DNA of 22,072 nucleotides. Origin: a virus. Numbering within the stretch: the first letter of the stretch is position 1; each line of letters opens with the position of its first letter. Location: positions 1 through 22,072 of IMG/VR virus record IMGVR_UViG_3300024262_000283; one strand, given 5' to 3'. Positions 6,592 through 14,190 of the stretch are shown here, in pieces. The notes below the pieces were generated by a model, which had not been told where the DNA came from, did no database searches, and saw only the letters and a list, made by a program, of their open reading frames with translations. Made by a program: the position numbers and the translations under genes.

Positions 6592-7149
6592 TTATTTCCC
6601 GTAGTTAAGTTCTTGTTTGATAAGGGCTAGGTTCCGCTTGGCATTCCTCAGACTATATTCTTCATTTATGATTTGCTTCTCAAGCCGACCTGCTGCCTTA
6701 AGTAGGATTTCTTGGAACTCCGGGTCGCTGGACTTAATCACATCATCTACCCCCTCTTTAATATAATGTGGTAACTCCACGTGAATAGCGTCTCCAACAG
6801 CACTACCATATACTCCGGTTCTTCCGGCTTGCATATAACAGTCACCGTAATCCCTTATAAGATATCGTACCGGATATGATTCGTACCTCTGACGTTCTTC
6901 GGCTTCGATTTGAGTCTGCCTTTCATTGAAGGTCTCGATACTTACTTCTCCACAATAATTTTCGAATACTCTTTTCAGACCTTCCTTAAACGCATTGAGT
7001 TCGTCTTGATTATCGAAGTAAAATTTTTCCGATACTTTCCACTCCGCATCAAAAATGCCCACACTTGGGTCTCCATGTGATGTGACATGAAACCCATCGA
7101 TTTCGATGATGCTCATGATTCTCTCCATTGCTTTTTCTGTAATTTCCAT
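6592..7149 (-). CDS. Hypothetical protein, 185 aa
   Basis: No recognised family. The start is taken at ATG 7149 because the frame's upstream ATG (7167) lies inside the -10 element of the phage-type promoter at 7166-7196. The resulting N-terminus is MEITEKAMERIMSI. The protein has an alpha/beta N-terminal half and a central Tyr/Arg-rich stretch (RQRYESYPVRYLIRDYGDCYM). It ends in a charged helix likely to be a coiled coil (EKQIINEEYSLRNAKRNLALIKQEL). It is the first gene of a predicted operon running through the HicB-like, membrane and ATP-grasp genes. Confidence 0.7.
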   Translation of the reverse strand: MEITEKAMERIMSIIEIDGFHVTSHGDPSVGIFDAEWKVSEKFYFDNQDELNAFKEGLKRVFENYCGEVSIETFNERQTQIEAEERQRYESYPVRYLIRDYGDCYMQAGRTGVYGSAVGDAIHVELPHYIKEGVDDVIKSSDPEFQEILLKAAGRLEKQIINEEYSLRNAKRNLALIKQELNYGK

Positions 7150-7165
7150 AGTTTTAAATTTACTC

Positions 7166-7196
7166 ATTATACGAAGAACAACTTAAAATTGTTACA
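7166..7196 (-). promoter_or_regulatory. Phage-type promoter for the 185-aa gene operon
   Basis: The minus strand reads TGTAACA, 14 nt, TTCGTATAAT. The TAA of TGTAACA is the stop codon of the upstream gene (7192-7194). An in-frame ATG formed by TATAATG cannot be used from this promoter, which moves the start to 7149. Confidence 0.75.
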
Positions 7197-7461
7197 GTTT
7201 TTTCTTATTTTCAATCAGGGACATCCCCGCAGTTATCCTCAGAGCATTAACAATAAGTTTCCATTCTTCATCAGATAATCCGAGTATAATCGGGTCAAGA
7301 TGCCTAAGTGCTTTCTTATAATTTTTCTTATTTTTGTTAAGAACATACTGAGCACCTTCCACATAACAAGCGATGGGAACGTCTTGAGTCAGGGGTTCAC
7401 CTTCGACCCATTCCTTATAGAAACTTACGGCTTCATATTTGATTTCTTTCTTTGTTATCAT
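7192..7461 (-). CDS. Hypothetical protein, 89 aa
   Basis: This is a mostly helical, lysine-rich protein without a known family. Its layout is a helix (KKEIKYEAVSFYKEWV), a loop with EGEPLTQDVP, a basic stretch (LNKNKKNYKKALRHL) and a final helical region (SDEEWKLIVNALRITAGMSLIE). The start is firm: a host-type promoter places its TTTG only four bases before the ATG, so the message is probably leaderless. The gene diverges from the exported protein gene at 7568. Confidence 0.75.
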   Translation of the reverse strand: MITKKEIKYEAVSFYKEWVEGEPLTQDVPIACYVEGAQYVLNKNKKNYKKALRHLDPIILGLSDEEWKLIVNALRITAGMSLIENKKKL

Positions 7462-7465
7462 GACG

Positions 7466-7496
7466 CAAATATATGGAAAAGTTTTTAAATTCCAAA
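7466..7496 (-). promoter_or_regulatory. Bacteroidetes-type promoter, leaderless configuration
   Basis: The minus strand reads TTTG (7496-7493), 19 nt, TATATTTG (7473-7466), a perfect match to the Bacteroidetes consensus. The ATG at 7461 follows after four bases, so transcription should begin at or next to it. Confidence 0.8.
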
Positions 7497-7526
7497 CCCC
7501 ACGTATTTATTTTTCTTATGCAAAGT

Positions 7527-7556
7527 TGTAACATTTTAAAAATTTATTCGTATAAT
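7527..7556 (+). promoter_or_regulatory. Phage-type promoter for the exported protein gene
   Basis: TGTAACA (7527-7533), 13 nt, TTCGTATAAT (7547-7556). The ATG at 7568 lies 11 nt after the -10 element. It diverges from the host-type promoter at 7466-7496, so this short gap holds both promoter classes. Confidence 0.8.
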
Positions 7557-7567
7557 TGCAGAATATT

Positions 7568-8164
7568 ATGAAAAGAACCCTTACATATTTATTAGTCGGT
7601 ATCGTGTTGATGTGCCTATCTGCGCTTACCACATTCTTGTCATTCAGGACTGTAACAAGTGCCTCGGTAATAACACGACTTAGTTCATTACCTGTCGATA
7701 CTACACCTAAACCAGTTGTATTGCCGATTTATGACGACATCTGGGGTACGATTTACCATGCCGAAGTCAGGCAGTGTGATGCCACACCTACTATTACTGG
7801 TGATGGTTCCAGAATTAATCCATATAAAGCCAGTGAACATCGCTGGATAGCTATTAGTCAAGAAATGCTTGACTGTGAATACAGGATGCAATTACTTAAT
7901 GACAGCACATCTACTTTATATAAAGGTAGGATTGCATATGGTGATACTGTTTGGATTGATAGTCCATATGAACAAATTAATGGTTGGTGGATAGTTCATG
8001 ACACCAAGAATAGTAGATATAGAGGAACAATTGATTTTCTCCAAACTAAAGGCGATGGAAATTTATACAATAATGACCCAATGTGGAACGGTAAATTCGA
8101 CAGTATTAGAATTTTTACAATGAATGATGCCGAACTTCTGGGATTAACAAATACAATGACATGA
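7568..8164 (+). CDS. Membrane-anchored or exported DPBB/3D-like protein
   Basis: The protein has 198 residues from ATG 7568; an upstream TTG in frame overlaps the -10 element and is discounted. Residues 5-27 form a hydrophobic signal or anchor, so the rest is probably periplasmic. The body has an arrangement recalling double-psi beta-barrel / 3D-type domains: AEVRQCD near 65-71, WIAISQEML (93-101), then GDTVWI, and finally WWIVHDTKNSRYRGTIDFL with Asp145 and Asp156 placed like the paired aspartates of those folds. Such domains occur in RlpA-like lytic transglycosylases and other cell-wall proteins. A role in the envelope during lysis is possible, but the match is weak. Confidence 0.5.
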   Translation: MKRTLTYLLVGIVLMCLSALTTFLSFRTVTSASVITRLSSLPVDTTPKPVVLPIYDDIWGTIYHAEVRQCDATPTITGDGSRINPYKASEHRWIAISQEMLDCEYRMQLLNDSTSTLYKGRIAYGDTVWIDSPYEQINGWWIVHDTKNSRYRGTIDFLQTKGDGNLYNNDPMWNGKFDSIRIFTMNDAELLGLTNTMT

Positions 8165-8289
8165 TACAACTAACAATAGAACCAGCATGGTTGATATTAA
8201 TTGGAATGATAGTCCTTCCAGTTATTGTGTTCAAGATATTATCACTTAAAGCAAATGGATTTTTTGATAAATTTAAAAGAAAGAAATAA
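8161..8289 (+). CDS. Small membrane protein, 42 aa
   Basis: A 42-residue frame starts with an ATGA overlap on the stop of the exported protein gene. It has one membrane helix (AWLILIGMIVLPVIVFKIL) and a basic tail (DKFKRKK), predicting an N-out, C-in single-span protein. The coupling and the clean membrane profile support it being real. With the exported envelope-type protein upstream it could be part of a lysis or envelope pair, which is inference. Confidence 0.6.
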   Translation: MIQLTIEPAWLILIGMIVLPVIVFKILSLKANGFFDKFKRKK

Positions 8290-8341
8290 TATTTTTACAT
8301 GACCTTATTGAAGATTTGAAGTATTTATATTAAAAATAATT

Positions 8342-8977
8342 ATGTATATTTATAAAACAACAAATTTAGTTAATGGAAAAATTTATATAGGAAAACATAA
8401 ATCTAATACCAATAGACGTTATTTGGGTTCGGGTATTAAATTAAAACAAGCAATAAAGAAATATGGTTATTGTAATTTTTCTGTTGAAATTCTTGAGTAT
8501 TGTAAAAATGAGATTGAATTGAATGACCGAGAAAAATATTGGATTGCTGAACATAATTCAAGAAATCGAAATGTTGGGTATAATATTTCTGAGGGGGGTG
8601 ATTCGGGGGATGTGGTTATTAATTATTTTCTCGGTAAAAATTTAACCGAAGAACATAAACAAAATATTTCAATTAACCATGCTGATGTCTCTGGTGAAAA
8701 TAATCCAATGTTTGGTAAAACACATAGTAAAAGAGTTAGAGATAAATTAAGGGATTTACGGCTTAATAAACCATTATCTATGGAGACACGTAAAAAAATG
8801 AGCAAAAAAAAATGTGGTGAAAATAATAATAATTCAAAATTAACACCTGATATTGTAAAGAAAATTAGATGTGAATATGAGAATGGAACAAAAACAATTG
8901 ATTTGGCTAATAAATATAATGTTAAAAAACCTTGTATATGGAAAATTGTAAATTATCGAACATGGAAGAATATTTGA
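8342..8977 (+). CDS. GIY-YIG homing endonuclease, free-standing
   Basis: The protein has 211 residues. The N-terminal GIY-YIG nuclease domain reads MYIYKTTNLVNGKIYIGKHK, with conserved downstream positions such as Arg26 and catalytic Glu64 in REKYWI. A NUMOD3-type linker NPMFGKTHS follows (about 118-126), and then a C-terminal helix-turn-helix-like DNA-binding segment (SKLTPDIVKKI, LANKYNV, WKIV). This is the usual order in mobile phage endonucleases such as the Seg family. The gene is markedly more AT-rich than its neighbours, a sign of recent acquisition. Its last 16 bases overlap the start of the HD-domain gene, showing a very precise insertion. Confidence 0.9.
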   Translation: MYIYKTTNLVNGKIYIGKHKSNTNRRYLGSGIKLKQAIKKYGYCNFSVEILEYCKNEIELNDREKYWIAEHNSRNRNVGYNISEGGDSGDVVINYFLGKNLTEEHKQNISINHADVSGENNPMFGKTHSKRVRDKLRDLRLNKPLSMETRKKMSKKKCGENNNNSKLTPDIVKKIRCEYENGTKTIDLANKYNVKKPCIWKIVNYRTWKNI

Positions 8978-9723
8978 ATGAACACCGAAATAAAGTCAAT
9001 GATTTTCATAATAATGCCAATTGTAAATATGATGGTAAAGATTATGTTTTTCATTTAGATATGGTGGTTGACGGTATTATGAAATATGAAACTGTATTTT
9101 TAAAACATGATGATTATCGTGTTGCTATTATCGGTGGATATTATCATGATACAATTGAAGACGCTCAACTGACATTCAACGATATAATGGAAGCCAGTAA
9201 CAAAGCAGTAGCACGTCTTGTTTTAGATGTTACTGATGTTCATGAAGAAAACCGTTTACTGCGTCATCTCTTCACTATGGGTAAGACCGTGAAGGATTAT
9301 CGTTCGATTATTGTGAAGATGGCTGACATGCGTGCAAATGGTCTTTACAGTAAAACCAACGGAAGTTCGATGTATAAGAAATATGTCGAGGAATATCAAT
9401 ACCGTAAACCCATATTCAAAAAAGCATTGAGTTGGTACGAAGAACGTCTTGACCAAGAAACACTGAAAGATTTCTGGGCAGAACTTGATTGGATTCATGA
9501 TGGAGAAATTCGGCTTGAACCCAAAAGTAAGTTTGATTTGATTTACTTCAAGAATTATGTCAACACCTATACCAAAACCGGACCCGGTGGTGGATGTGAT
9601 AATGACGGTGTGATTGTAAAAGACCTGCTTTACGGTATCGGGGTTGCTTTAGATGGTGAGGAATATAGGTATGCCGATGGTTACGAAAAATTCTTGAAAC
9701 ACATTAAACAAATACATGGATAA
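8962..9723 (+). CDS. HD-domain phosphohydrolase, SpoT/MESH1-like
   Basis: This 253-residue protein starts at ATG 8962 within the end of the endonuclease gene. The metal-binding HD pattern is clear: His31 (VFHLDMVV), His62-Asp63 with Glu66-Asp67 (YYHDTIEDA), and Asp122 in VKMADMRAN. This order is that of (p)ppGpp hydrolases of the SpoT/MESH1 type, where the HDxxED box distinguishes hydrolase activity. A phage enzyme of this kind could remove the starvation alarmone of the host. No synthetase, TGS or ACT domain is present. Residues from about 180 onward form an extra C-terminal region that I do not recognise. The substrate is predicted only. Confidence 0.75.
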   Translation: MEEYLNEHRNKVNDFHNNANCKYDGKDYVFHLDMVVDGIMKYETVFLKHDDYRVAIIGGYYHDTIEDAQLTFNDIMEASNKAVARLVLDVTDVHEENRLLRHLFTMGKTVKDYRSIIVKMADMRANGLYSKTNGSSMYKKYVEEYQYRKPIFKKALSWYEERLDQETLKDFWAELDWIHDGEIRLEPKSKFDLIYFKNYVNTYTKTGPGGGCDNDGVIVKDLLYGIGVALDGEEYRYADGYEKFLKHIKQIHG

Positions 9724-10279
9724 TATGGAATATACAGACGTAATGCTCGATTTGGAAACAATGGGCAACAAAAGTAATGCAGCGATTGTATCAATTGGTG
9801 CTGTTGAATTTAATCTTGAAACAGGTGAAACTGGACGTGAATTTTACAAAGTAGTTGATTTACAATCTTCTCTGGATTATGGGTTAAATGTTAATGGCAG
9901 CACCATTTATTGGTGGTTGCAACAAAGTGAAGCAGCACGAAAAAGAATTTGTGAAAAAGGTGATAATCTTGCTGGTGTGTTAGGTGAGTTTAATCTCTGG
10001 ATGCAAGACTGTGTTGAGAAGGTTAAGATTTGGGGTAATGGTGCTCGTTTCGATATTGGTATTCTTGAGGATGCTTATGTTGCATGTCAACTTGAAACCC
10101 CTTGGTACTTCAGGTCTGAAATGGATGTGAGGACACTGGTCGCACTTAAACCAGAAATAAAAGCCACGTTCCCAAATATTGGGGTTGAACATGACCCTAT
10201 TGACGATTGTAAACATCAGATTGGGTATTGCTGCGCAACGTGGAGGTCATTAAATAAGCCAAAAGAAGTAAAGGGATAA
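9716..10279 (+). CDS. DEDDh 3'-5' exonuclease (DexA/Rv2179c-like)
   Basis: The protein has 187 residues. Catalytic residues of the DnaQ superfamily are in place: Asp12 and Glu14 in MLDLETMG, Asp113 in GNGARFDIGIL, and His159...Asp164 in HDPIDDC, the DEDDh form. The WGNGARFD segment and the length fit the phage DexA / Rv2179c-like exonuclease group, which degrade single-stranded DNA or RNA from the 3' end. The start at 9716 overlaps the HD gene by eight bases; a second ATG at 9725 is possible. It is distinct in sequence from the other DEDDh exonuclease at 15424. Confidence 0.88.
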   Translation: MDNMEYTDVMLDLETMGNKSNAAIVSIGAVEFNLETGETGREFYKVVDLQSSLDYGLNVNGSTIYWWLQQSEAARKRICEKGDNLAGVLGEFNLWMQDCVEKVKIWGNGARFDIGILEDAYVACQLETPWYFRSEMDVRTLVALKPEIKATFPNIGVEHDPIDDCKHQIGYCCATWRSLNKPKEVKG

Positions 10280-10311
10280 AAATAAGAAATAATTTTAAAT
10301 AAAAACTATAT

Positions 10312-10728
10312 ATGGAAAATTTAACAACAGAATCATTTAAAGAAAAAGTGTTTGACTATGAACAAAACAAAGAATGGTCATTTAAGGGCAAGAACCCCGC
10401 AGTGATTGATTTCTATGCCGATTGGTGTGGACCGTGCAAAACCATTGCACCTATCCTCGAAGAACTCGATACTGAATACGAGAACATCGATTTCTATAAG
10501 GTCGATACTGAAGCCGAGATTGAACTGGCTCGTACTTTTGGAATCCAGAGTATTCCAAGCATCCTTTTTATACCAAAAGAAGGTCTACCACAAATGGCAA
10601 TGGGTGCGCTCCCCAAGGAAACCTTCAAGAAAGCAATTGCTGAAATTCTGGTAGGTGTACCGGAAGTGAGCGATGAGAAAGCTCCAGAACCTGAAGAAAA
10701 GCAAGACGAAAAAACCGAAGATAAGTAA
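10312..10728 (+). CDS. Thioredoxin with acidic C-terminal tail
   Basis: The 138-residue protein has the full thioredoxin fold signature: VIDFYADWCGPCK with the redox CxxC at 39-42, the cis-proline loop QSIPSILF (Pro82), and GALPKETF in the last helix. It would be a cytoplasmic disulfide reductase, for instance an electron donor to ribonucleotide reductase or a partner of a phage enzyme. Residues after about 115 form an unusual tail of Glu, Lys, Asp and Pro (EKAPEPEEKQDEKTEDK), which is not part of the fold. A strong terminator follows directly. Confidence 0.95.
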   Translation: MENLTTESFKEKVFDYEQNKEWSFKGKNPAVIDFYADWCGPCKTIAPILEELDTEYENIDFYKVDTEAEIELARTFGIQSIPSILFIPKEGLPQMAMGALPKETFKKAIAEILVGVPEVSDEKAPEPEEKQDEKTEDK

Positions 10729-10760
10729 GATAAGGATAACGAGTCCTTCTTAGTTCAGGA

Positions 10761-10791
10761 AGGGTAGGAACGAAAGTTTCTACCCTTTTTT
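10761..10791 (+). terminator. Rho-independent terminator after thioredoxin
   Basis: GGGTAG...CTACCC with inner AAC/GTT around a GAAA turn is followed by six T. The T run abuts, and by one base enters, the TGTAACA element of the next promoter. Confidence 0.85.
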
Positions 10792-10820
10792 GTAACAATT
10801 TAAAATTATTTTCGTATAAT
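10791..10820 (+). promoter_or_regulatory. Phage-type promoter for the DUF262 gene
   Basis: TGTAACA (10791-10797), 13 nt, TTCGTATAAT (10811-10820). The ATG at 10826 lies only five bases after the -10 element, so the transcript should be leaderless or nearly so. It begins at the T run of the thioredoxin terminator. Confidence 0.8.
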
Positions 10821-10825
10821 TGCAT

Positions 10826-11668
10826 ATGACTAAGAAAAAAATAGACCCCGTAGAACAACAGCAGTCTCTGAATGAGTCAGCTATTCGTGATATTAGAAAG
10901 AAAATCGAACTCGGTATTCTAAGAAAACCGCCTCGCCACAGGAAGTTTAAAATAGGTGAGCGTGTGAGTCTAGGTGCTCATAAAGAATCTTATGTCCGTG
11001 AAAAATATGATGATAGTATGTTCTATCGTGTTGAATGCCTTGGAGTAAAACGTGGTAGGTCAGAAGACCCAAGTAGTTTTGTGAATGAAGAACATATTAT
11101 GGAATGGCATCATCTCTATCCCTTCGAAGTCAAAGACACTAGCTTTCGTAAGGAAGAAAAATATTATATTCGTCACCTCAATTCAAGTCTTAGTTCATTA
11201 CTACATATGATTCACGTTGGTGTTAACTTCGATGTGGAGTACCAACGTGAACACGTTTGGAAACTAGCAGATAAGATTGCACTTATTGATAGTATTTTCA
11301 ATAATATTGACATTGGAAAATTTGTTTTCGTTCAACTCGACTTCAGTCACGACATATATTATGAAGTTCTGGACGGCAAGCAAAGACTATCAGCACTCAG
11401 GGATTTCTACGAAGACCGTTTCAAATACAACGGGTATTATTACTCTGAGTTATCAAGAAGCGATAAAAATAAGTTCGAAAATCACAGTATTTCTTATGGA
11501 TATTTGGAAAATCCAAGTAAAGAAGCTATATTTGAAACCTTTATTAAACTTAATACTTGCGGAAAGCCGATGGCAAGCAAGCATATCAACCACGTGAAAC
11601 ATCTATTAAAGGAACTTAAAGAAATTAAAGGACAAATAAGTGACAAACTCAGTGATGACGGATATTAA
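10826..11668 (+). CDS. DUF262 (ParB/sulfiredoxin-like) domain protein
   Basis: The 280-residue protein has a DUF262 core in its second half: VEYQREHVWKLADKIALID (137-155 region), then VLDGKQRLSALRDFYE around the conserved DGxQR box (183-187), and a later LNTCGKPMASKHI segment typical of the family. DUF262 is the nucleotide-hydrolysing, ParB-like module found in GmrSD-type restriction and other defence or counter-defence proteins. The HNH half (DUF1524) that would cut DNA is absent. The first 100 residues form a basic domain with FKIGERVSLG, perhaps SH3-like. The role in a phage is unknown. The upstream TTG in the frame lies in the promoter and is rejected as start. Confidence 0.75.
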   Translation: MTKKKIDPVEQQQSLNESAIRDIRKKIELGILRKPPRHRKFKIGERVSLGAHKESYVREKYDDSMFYRVECLGVKRGRSEDPSSFVNEEHIMEWHHLYPFEVKDTSFRKEEKYYIRHLNSSLSSLLHMIHVGVNFDVEYQREHVWKLADKIALIDSIFNNIDIGKFVFVQLDFSHDIYYEVLDGKQRLSALRDFYEDRFKYNGYYYSELSRSDKNKFENHSISYGYLENPSKEAIFETFIKLNTCGKPMASKHINHVKHLLKELKEIKGQISDKLSDDGY

Positions 11669-12149
11669 ATCTTACATTTTTCTCGATATTGATGGAGTAT
11701 TAGCAACTACTCACCAATATTATACCAATCGAAAGAAATGGCATGAAATGTATGACTGCTATCGTTTTGACGAGAAGTGTGTGAAAGTTTTTAACAAAAT
11801 TATCGAAAAAACCGACCCCATTATCATATTATCGTCAGATTGGGGAAAGAAATATAGTCTTGAGGTCATGAATGAGATATTCAAATGGAATTCAGTAAAT
11901 GCGGTTGTTTCTGATACCACATCCAATCTTTGGGGGGTTAAATTCAAATCGGTGGCGCAATTACAAGACTGTCGTGCAGATGAAATATTGAAATATGTGC
12001 ATGAACACCAAATTGAAAAATGGGTTGCCATTGACGACCTCGATTTAAGTCCGTGGATTGACGAGAGTCATTTCGTCAGAACACCACGGGCAAATGAAGG
12101 AATTAAACAAAGTGGAGTAAAAGATAAGATTCTAAATATATTAAATTAA
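11655..12149 (+). CDS. HAD-family phosphatase, RNA-repair-associated type
   Basis: Start set at ATG 11655 (164 residues), 14 bases inside the DUF262 gene; an ATG at 11640 would add five residues. HAD motifs are present: motif I FLDIDGVL (nucleophile Asp11, acid/base Asp13), motif II IILSSDWG (Ser60 or Ser61) and motif IV AIDDLDL (Asp127, Asp128). The overall sequence, with W(G) after the motif II serine and a short cap, is like the HAD domain described from Swiss-Army-knife RNA repair proteins. A 5' or 3' end phosphatase acting on nucleic acid is therefore plausible, and the window also encodes an RNA ligase. The substrate is inferred. Confidence 0.75.
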   Translation: MTDIKSYIFLDIDGVLATTHQYYTNRKKWHEMYDCYRFDEKCVKVFNKIIEKTDPIIILSSDWGKKYSLEVMNEIFKWNSVNAVVSDTTSNLWGVKFKSVAQLQDCRADEILKYVHEHQIEKWVAIDDLDLSPWIDESHFVRTPRANEGIKQSGVKDKILNILN

Positions 12150-12154
12150 AAACA

Positions 12155-13564
12155 ATGAAAGACGAAAAATTAAAATTATTGCTGAACAAAGTGGTCGAGT
12201 ACAACGACCCGAAAGCCTATGGTGGTAATGGATGCCATTTCAAAGCATTCCTTTACAAAAACCATAGTGGTTATTACTTCAAAGTTGTTGAGGTCATAGC
12301 AGGAACTGACTTGGCATTTAATGACATTATCCCACTGAAAGACGGAGACGAGGATTACCTCGTTGTTGCCGACAAACCCAAGCTCATGCGGGTCAGTAAG
12401 AACTCATGGCACTACAAATTGTTGAAGTATATCCTTAAGGATAATGCTCCAACACCACAGGATATGCAGAATGGTTGCCCGTATTTCTGGCTGCTGATTT
12501 TCAGTATTCTCGTATTGCCGTTTAAGCTCCTGTATGTCACACTTAAGTGGATTTTACTTCTGGTTCCCAAAGCATTGTTCTTTGTGTTGGAACAAATCGT
12601 CAACAGTTGGATTGCGGGTCTTGATGATGAAGCTGCCTATGACCTGTATTGGGGCGGTGGAGACACTAAGATGCCGAAGACCGCTAAGATATTTTTTAAC
12701 CAGAGCGATGATGGTTTCTTTGAACGTTTCCTTGCGACCAAATATAAGGCTCTGGGTAATGACGACCCCAATTACGAGAAAAAGCGTCAGGAAATCAAGA
12801 CAAGTTGGGAAGTATGGCGTGAAGACGTGGCTAACAGACGTGCTGCACAAAGTGAGGTTGACCGCATTAAACGTATAGAAAGAAACCGAATAAAAGCTGA
12901 ACACGAGAGGAAGCGTGAGCTTGCCAGAGCCAAATGGGATGCACGTATAGACCCAATCCTCAAAGGATTCGATAATATTGGCGTATGGTTTAAGAAGACT
13001 TTCACTGTTCAACGTGGTCGCATAAATATGATTGTGAAACGAACCAAACAATTCATGGGTCTTGTTGTGACTCTTGTGGTTCTTGCTGTAACTTACTTTG
13101 TAGTAAATTATGTCGCACTTGGATTAATGGTTGCTGCGGATTGGTGTATTGCCAATTGGGAGGTTTTTGCTGGTCTCGCACTTGGGGCAGTCGTTATTGG
13201 TGTCTTTTATCTACTTTATGTCCTGATTTCGAGTTGGGGTCAAGCCGTGGTAAACAAATACAGACGAGGTAAAAGGGTCTGGTATATCGAACCATTTATT
13301 TATCTGGTATGGTATCCAGTTAAGTACATAGCAATTGCAATCGCATTTGTGGTGGTCAAGATTATCTGGGCAATTATTAAGTTCATCTTCTATACCGCTA
13401 TTTATAGTTATTTCCTGAAGCCCGTTGGTCTTTTCATCTGGGGGATGCTCCGTGCACTTGTTAAAGGAGTTGGAAGTAGCTCCGGTATATTCGGTGAGTA
13501 TTTCGGGGCGAGTTACAGTGATTACTGTCCCGGTATTGAATGGACCGATTTTGACGAAGATTAA
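12155..13564 (+). CDS. Large multi-spanning membrane protein, 469 aa
   Basis: I do not recognise the family. Residues 1-105 look soluble. Two hydrophobic segments follow (about 108-145). A highly charged, probably coiled-coil stretch of about 65 residues (roughly 208-270) is rich in Arg, Lys and Glu. Then come at least four membrane segments between about 300 and 435. The C-terminus is a short conserved-looking acidic tail (FGEYFGASYSDYCPGIEW) of the kind seen at the end of phage-encoded membrane proteins. It begins a run of three membrane-protein genes. Possible roles include remodelling of the inner membrane or a phage compartment; none is shown. Confidence 0.8.
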   Translation: MKDEKLKLLLNKVVEYNDPKAYGGNGCHFKAFLYKNHSGYYFKVVEVIAGTDLAFNDIIPLKDGDEDYLVVADKPKLMRVSKNSWHYKLLKYILKDNAPTPQDMQNGCPYFWLLIFSILVLPFKLLYVTLKWILLLVPKALFFVLEQIVNSWIAGLDDEAAYDLYWGGGDTKMPKTAKIFFNQSDDGFFERFLATKYKALGNDDPNYEKKRQEIKTSWEVWREDVANRRAAQSEVDRIKRIERNRIKAEHERKRELARAKWDARIDPILKGFDNIGVWFKKTFTVQRGRINMIVKRTKQFMGLVVTLVVLAVTYFVVNYVALGLMVAADWCIANWEVFAGLALGAVVIGVFYLLYVLISSWGQAVVNKYRRGKRVWYIEPFIYLVWYPVKYIAIAIAFVVVKIIWAIIKFIFYTAIYSYFLKPVGLFIWGMLRALVKGVGSSSGIFGEYFGASYSDYCPGIEWTDFDED

Positions 13565-13591
13565 TTAGTTTAACACTTAAAAGCAAAAATC

Positions 13592-14188
13592 ATGTATATT
13601 TTTATAGCAGCAGTAGTTTTAGTTTCTTTCATTGCCTTGTGCTTCTTCAAGAAGAGGTTCTGGGAAAACCGTTACCTTGTATTATTCATTAGTGGGTGTG
13701 TGGCACTTGTTGCCACCCTCACCACTAATTACGCCACACGTGGTAAATTAGATACGAAAGTGACTACGGTCTCGGAAATCCCAATACAGGTAATGAGTCT
13801 CAATACGGCTCTAATGGATTCCACGTTTTTCACAACAGACAATGAACTGGGTCGTGATGACCACCTCATTAGTGCTGATACAACCGGGAAGTCTGTTTAT
13901 AGTCGTCACTTATTCTATTATAATAGTGATGATGAACTTTGTGTTGGATTCGGATATAACTATAAAACAAATGGTAAATTGTGGAAAACAATCTACATCC
14001 TTCCAAGTGAGACAGATACCACAGCATATTTTGCCAAGAAAAGGCTTGACTACAACCCAAAACCTAATAAATGGGTTGCGGACTTCAGTCTACCCAGTAT
14101 TCAAACCATTAAATGTCTTTATCTGCCTCCCACAGAATATGCGTTAATACCGGATTCATTAATCAGGGAACTTCCCTTTAAATTGTAG
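13592..14188 (+). CDS. Membrane-anchored protein with soluble C-terminal domain, 198 aa
   Basis: Two hydrophobic segments (YIFIAAVVLVSFIALCFF at 2-19 and YLVLFISGCVALVATLTT at about 28-45) form a helical hairpin. About 150 polar residues follow, rich in Asp, Thr and Tyr, with a beta-rich pattern. The domain lacks motifs I know. It stands 27 bases after the 469-residue membrane protein gene and two bases before the 81-residue one, so all three are probably expressed together as an envelope module. Confidence 0.75.
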   Translation: MYIFIAAVVLVSFIALCFFKKRFWENRYLVLFISGCVALVATLTTNYATRGKLDTKVTTVSEIPIQVMSLNTALMDSTFFTTDNELGRDDHLISADTTGKSVYSRHLFYYNSDDELCVGFGYNYKTNGKLWKTIYILPSETDTTAYFAKKRLDYNPKPNKWVADFSLPSIQTIKCLYLPPTEYALIPDSLIRELPFKL

Positions 14189-14190
14189 AC

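Noticed and set aside
12534-13051. Frames of up to 165 codons on both strands inside the 469-aa gene
   Set aside because: They are shadows of the membrane protein gene, which has a consistent hydrophobic and charged domain layout.
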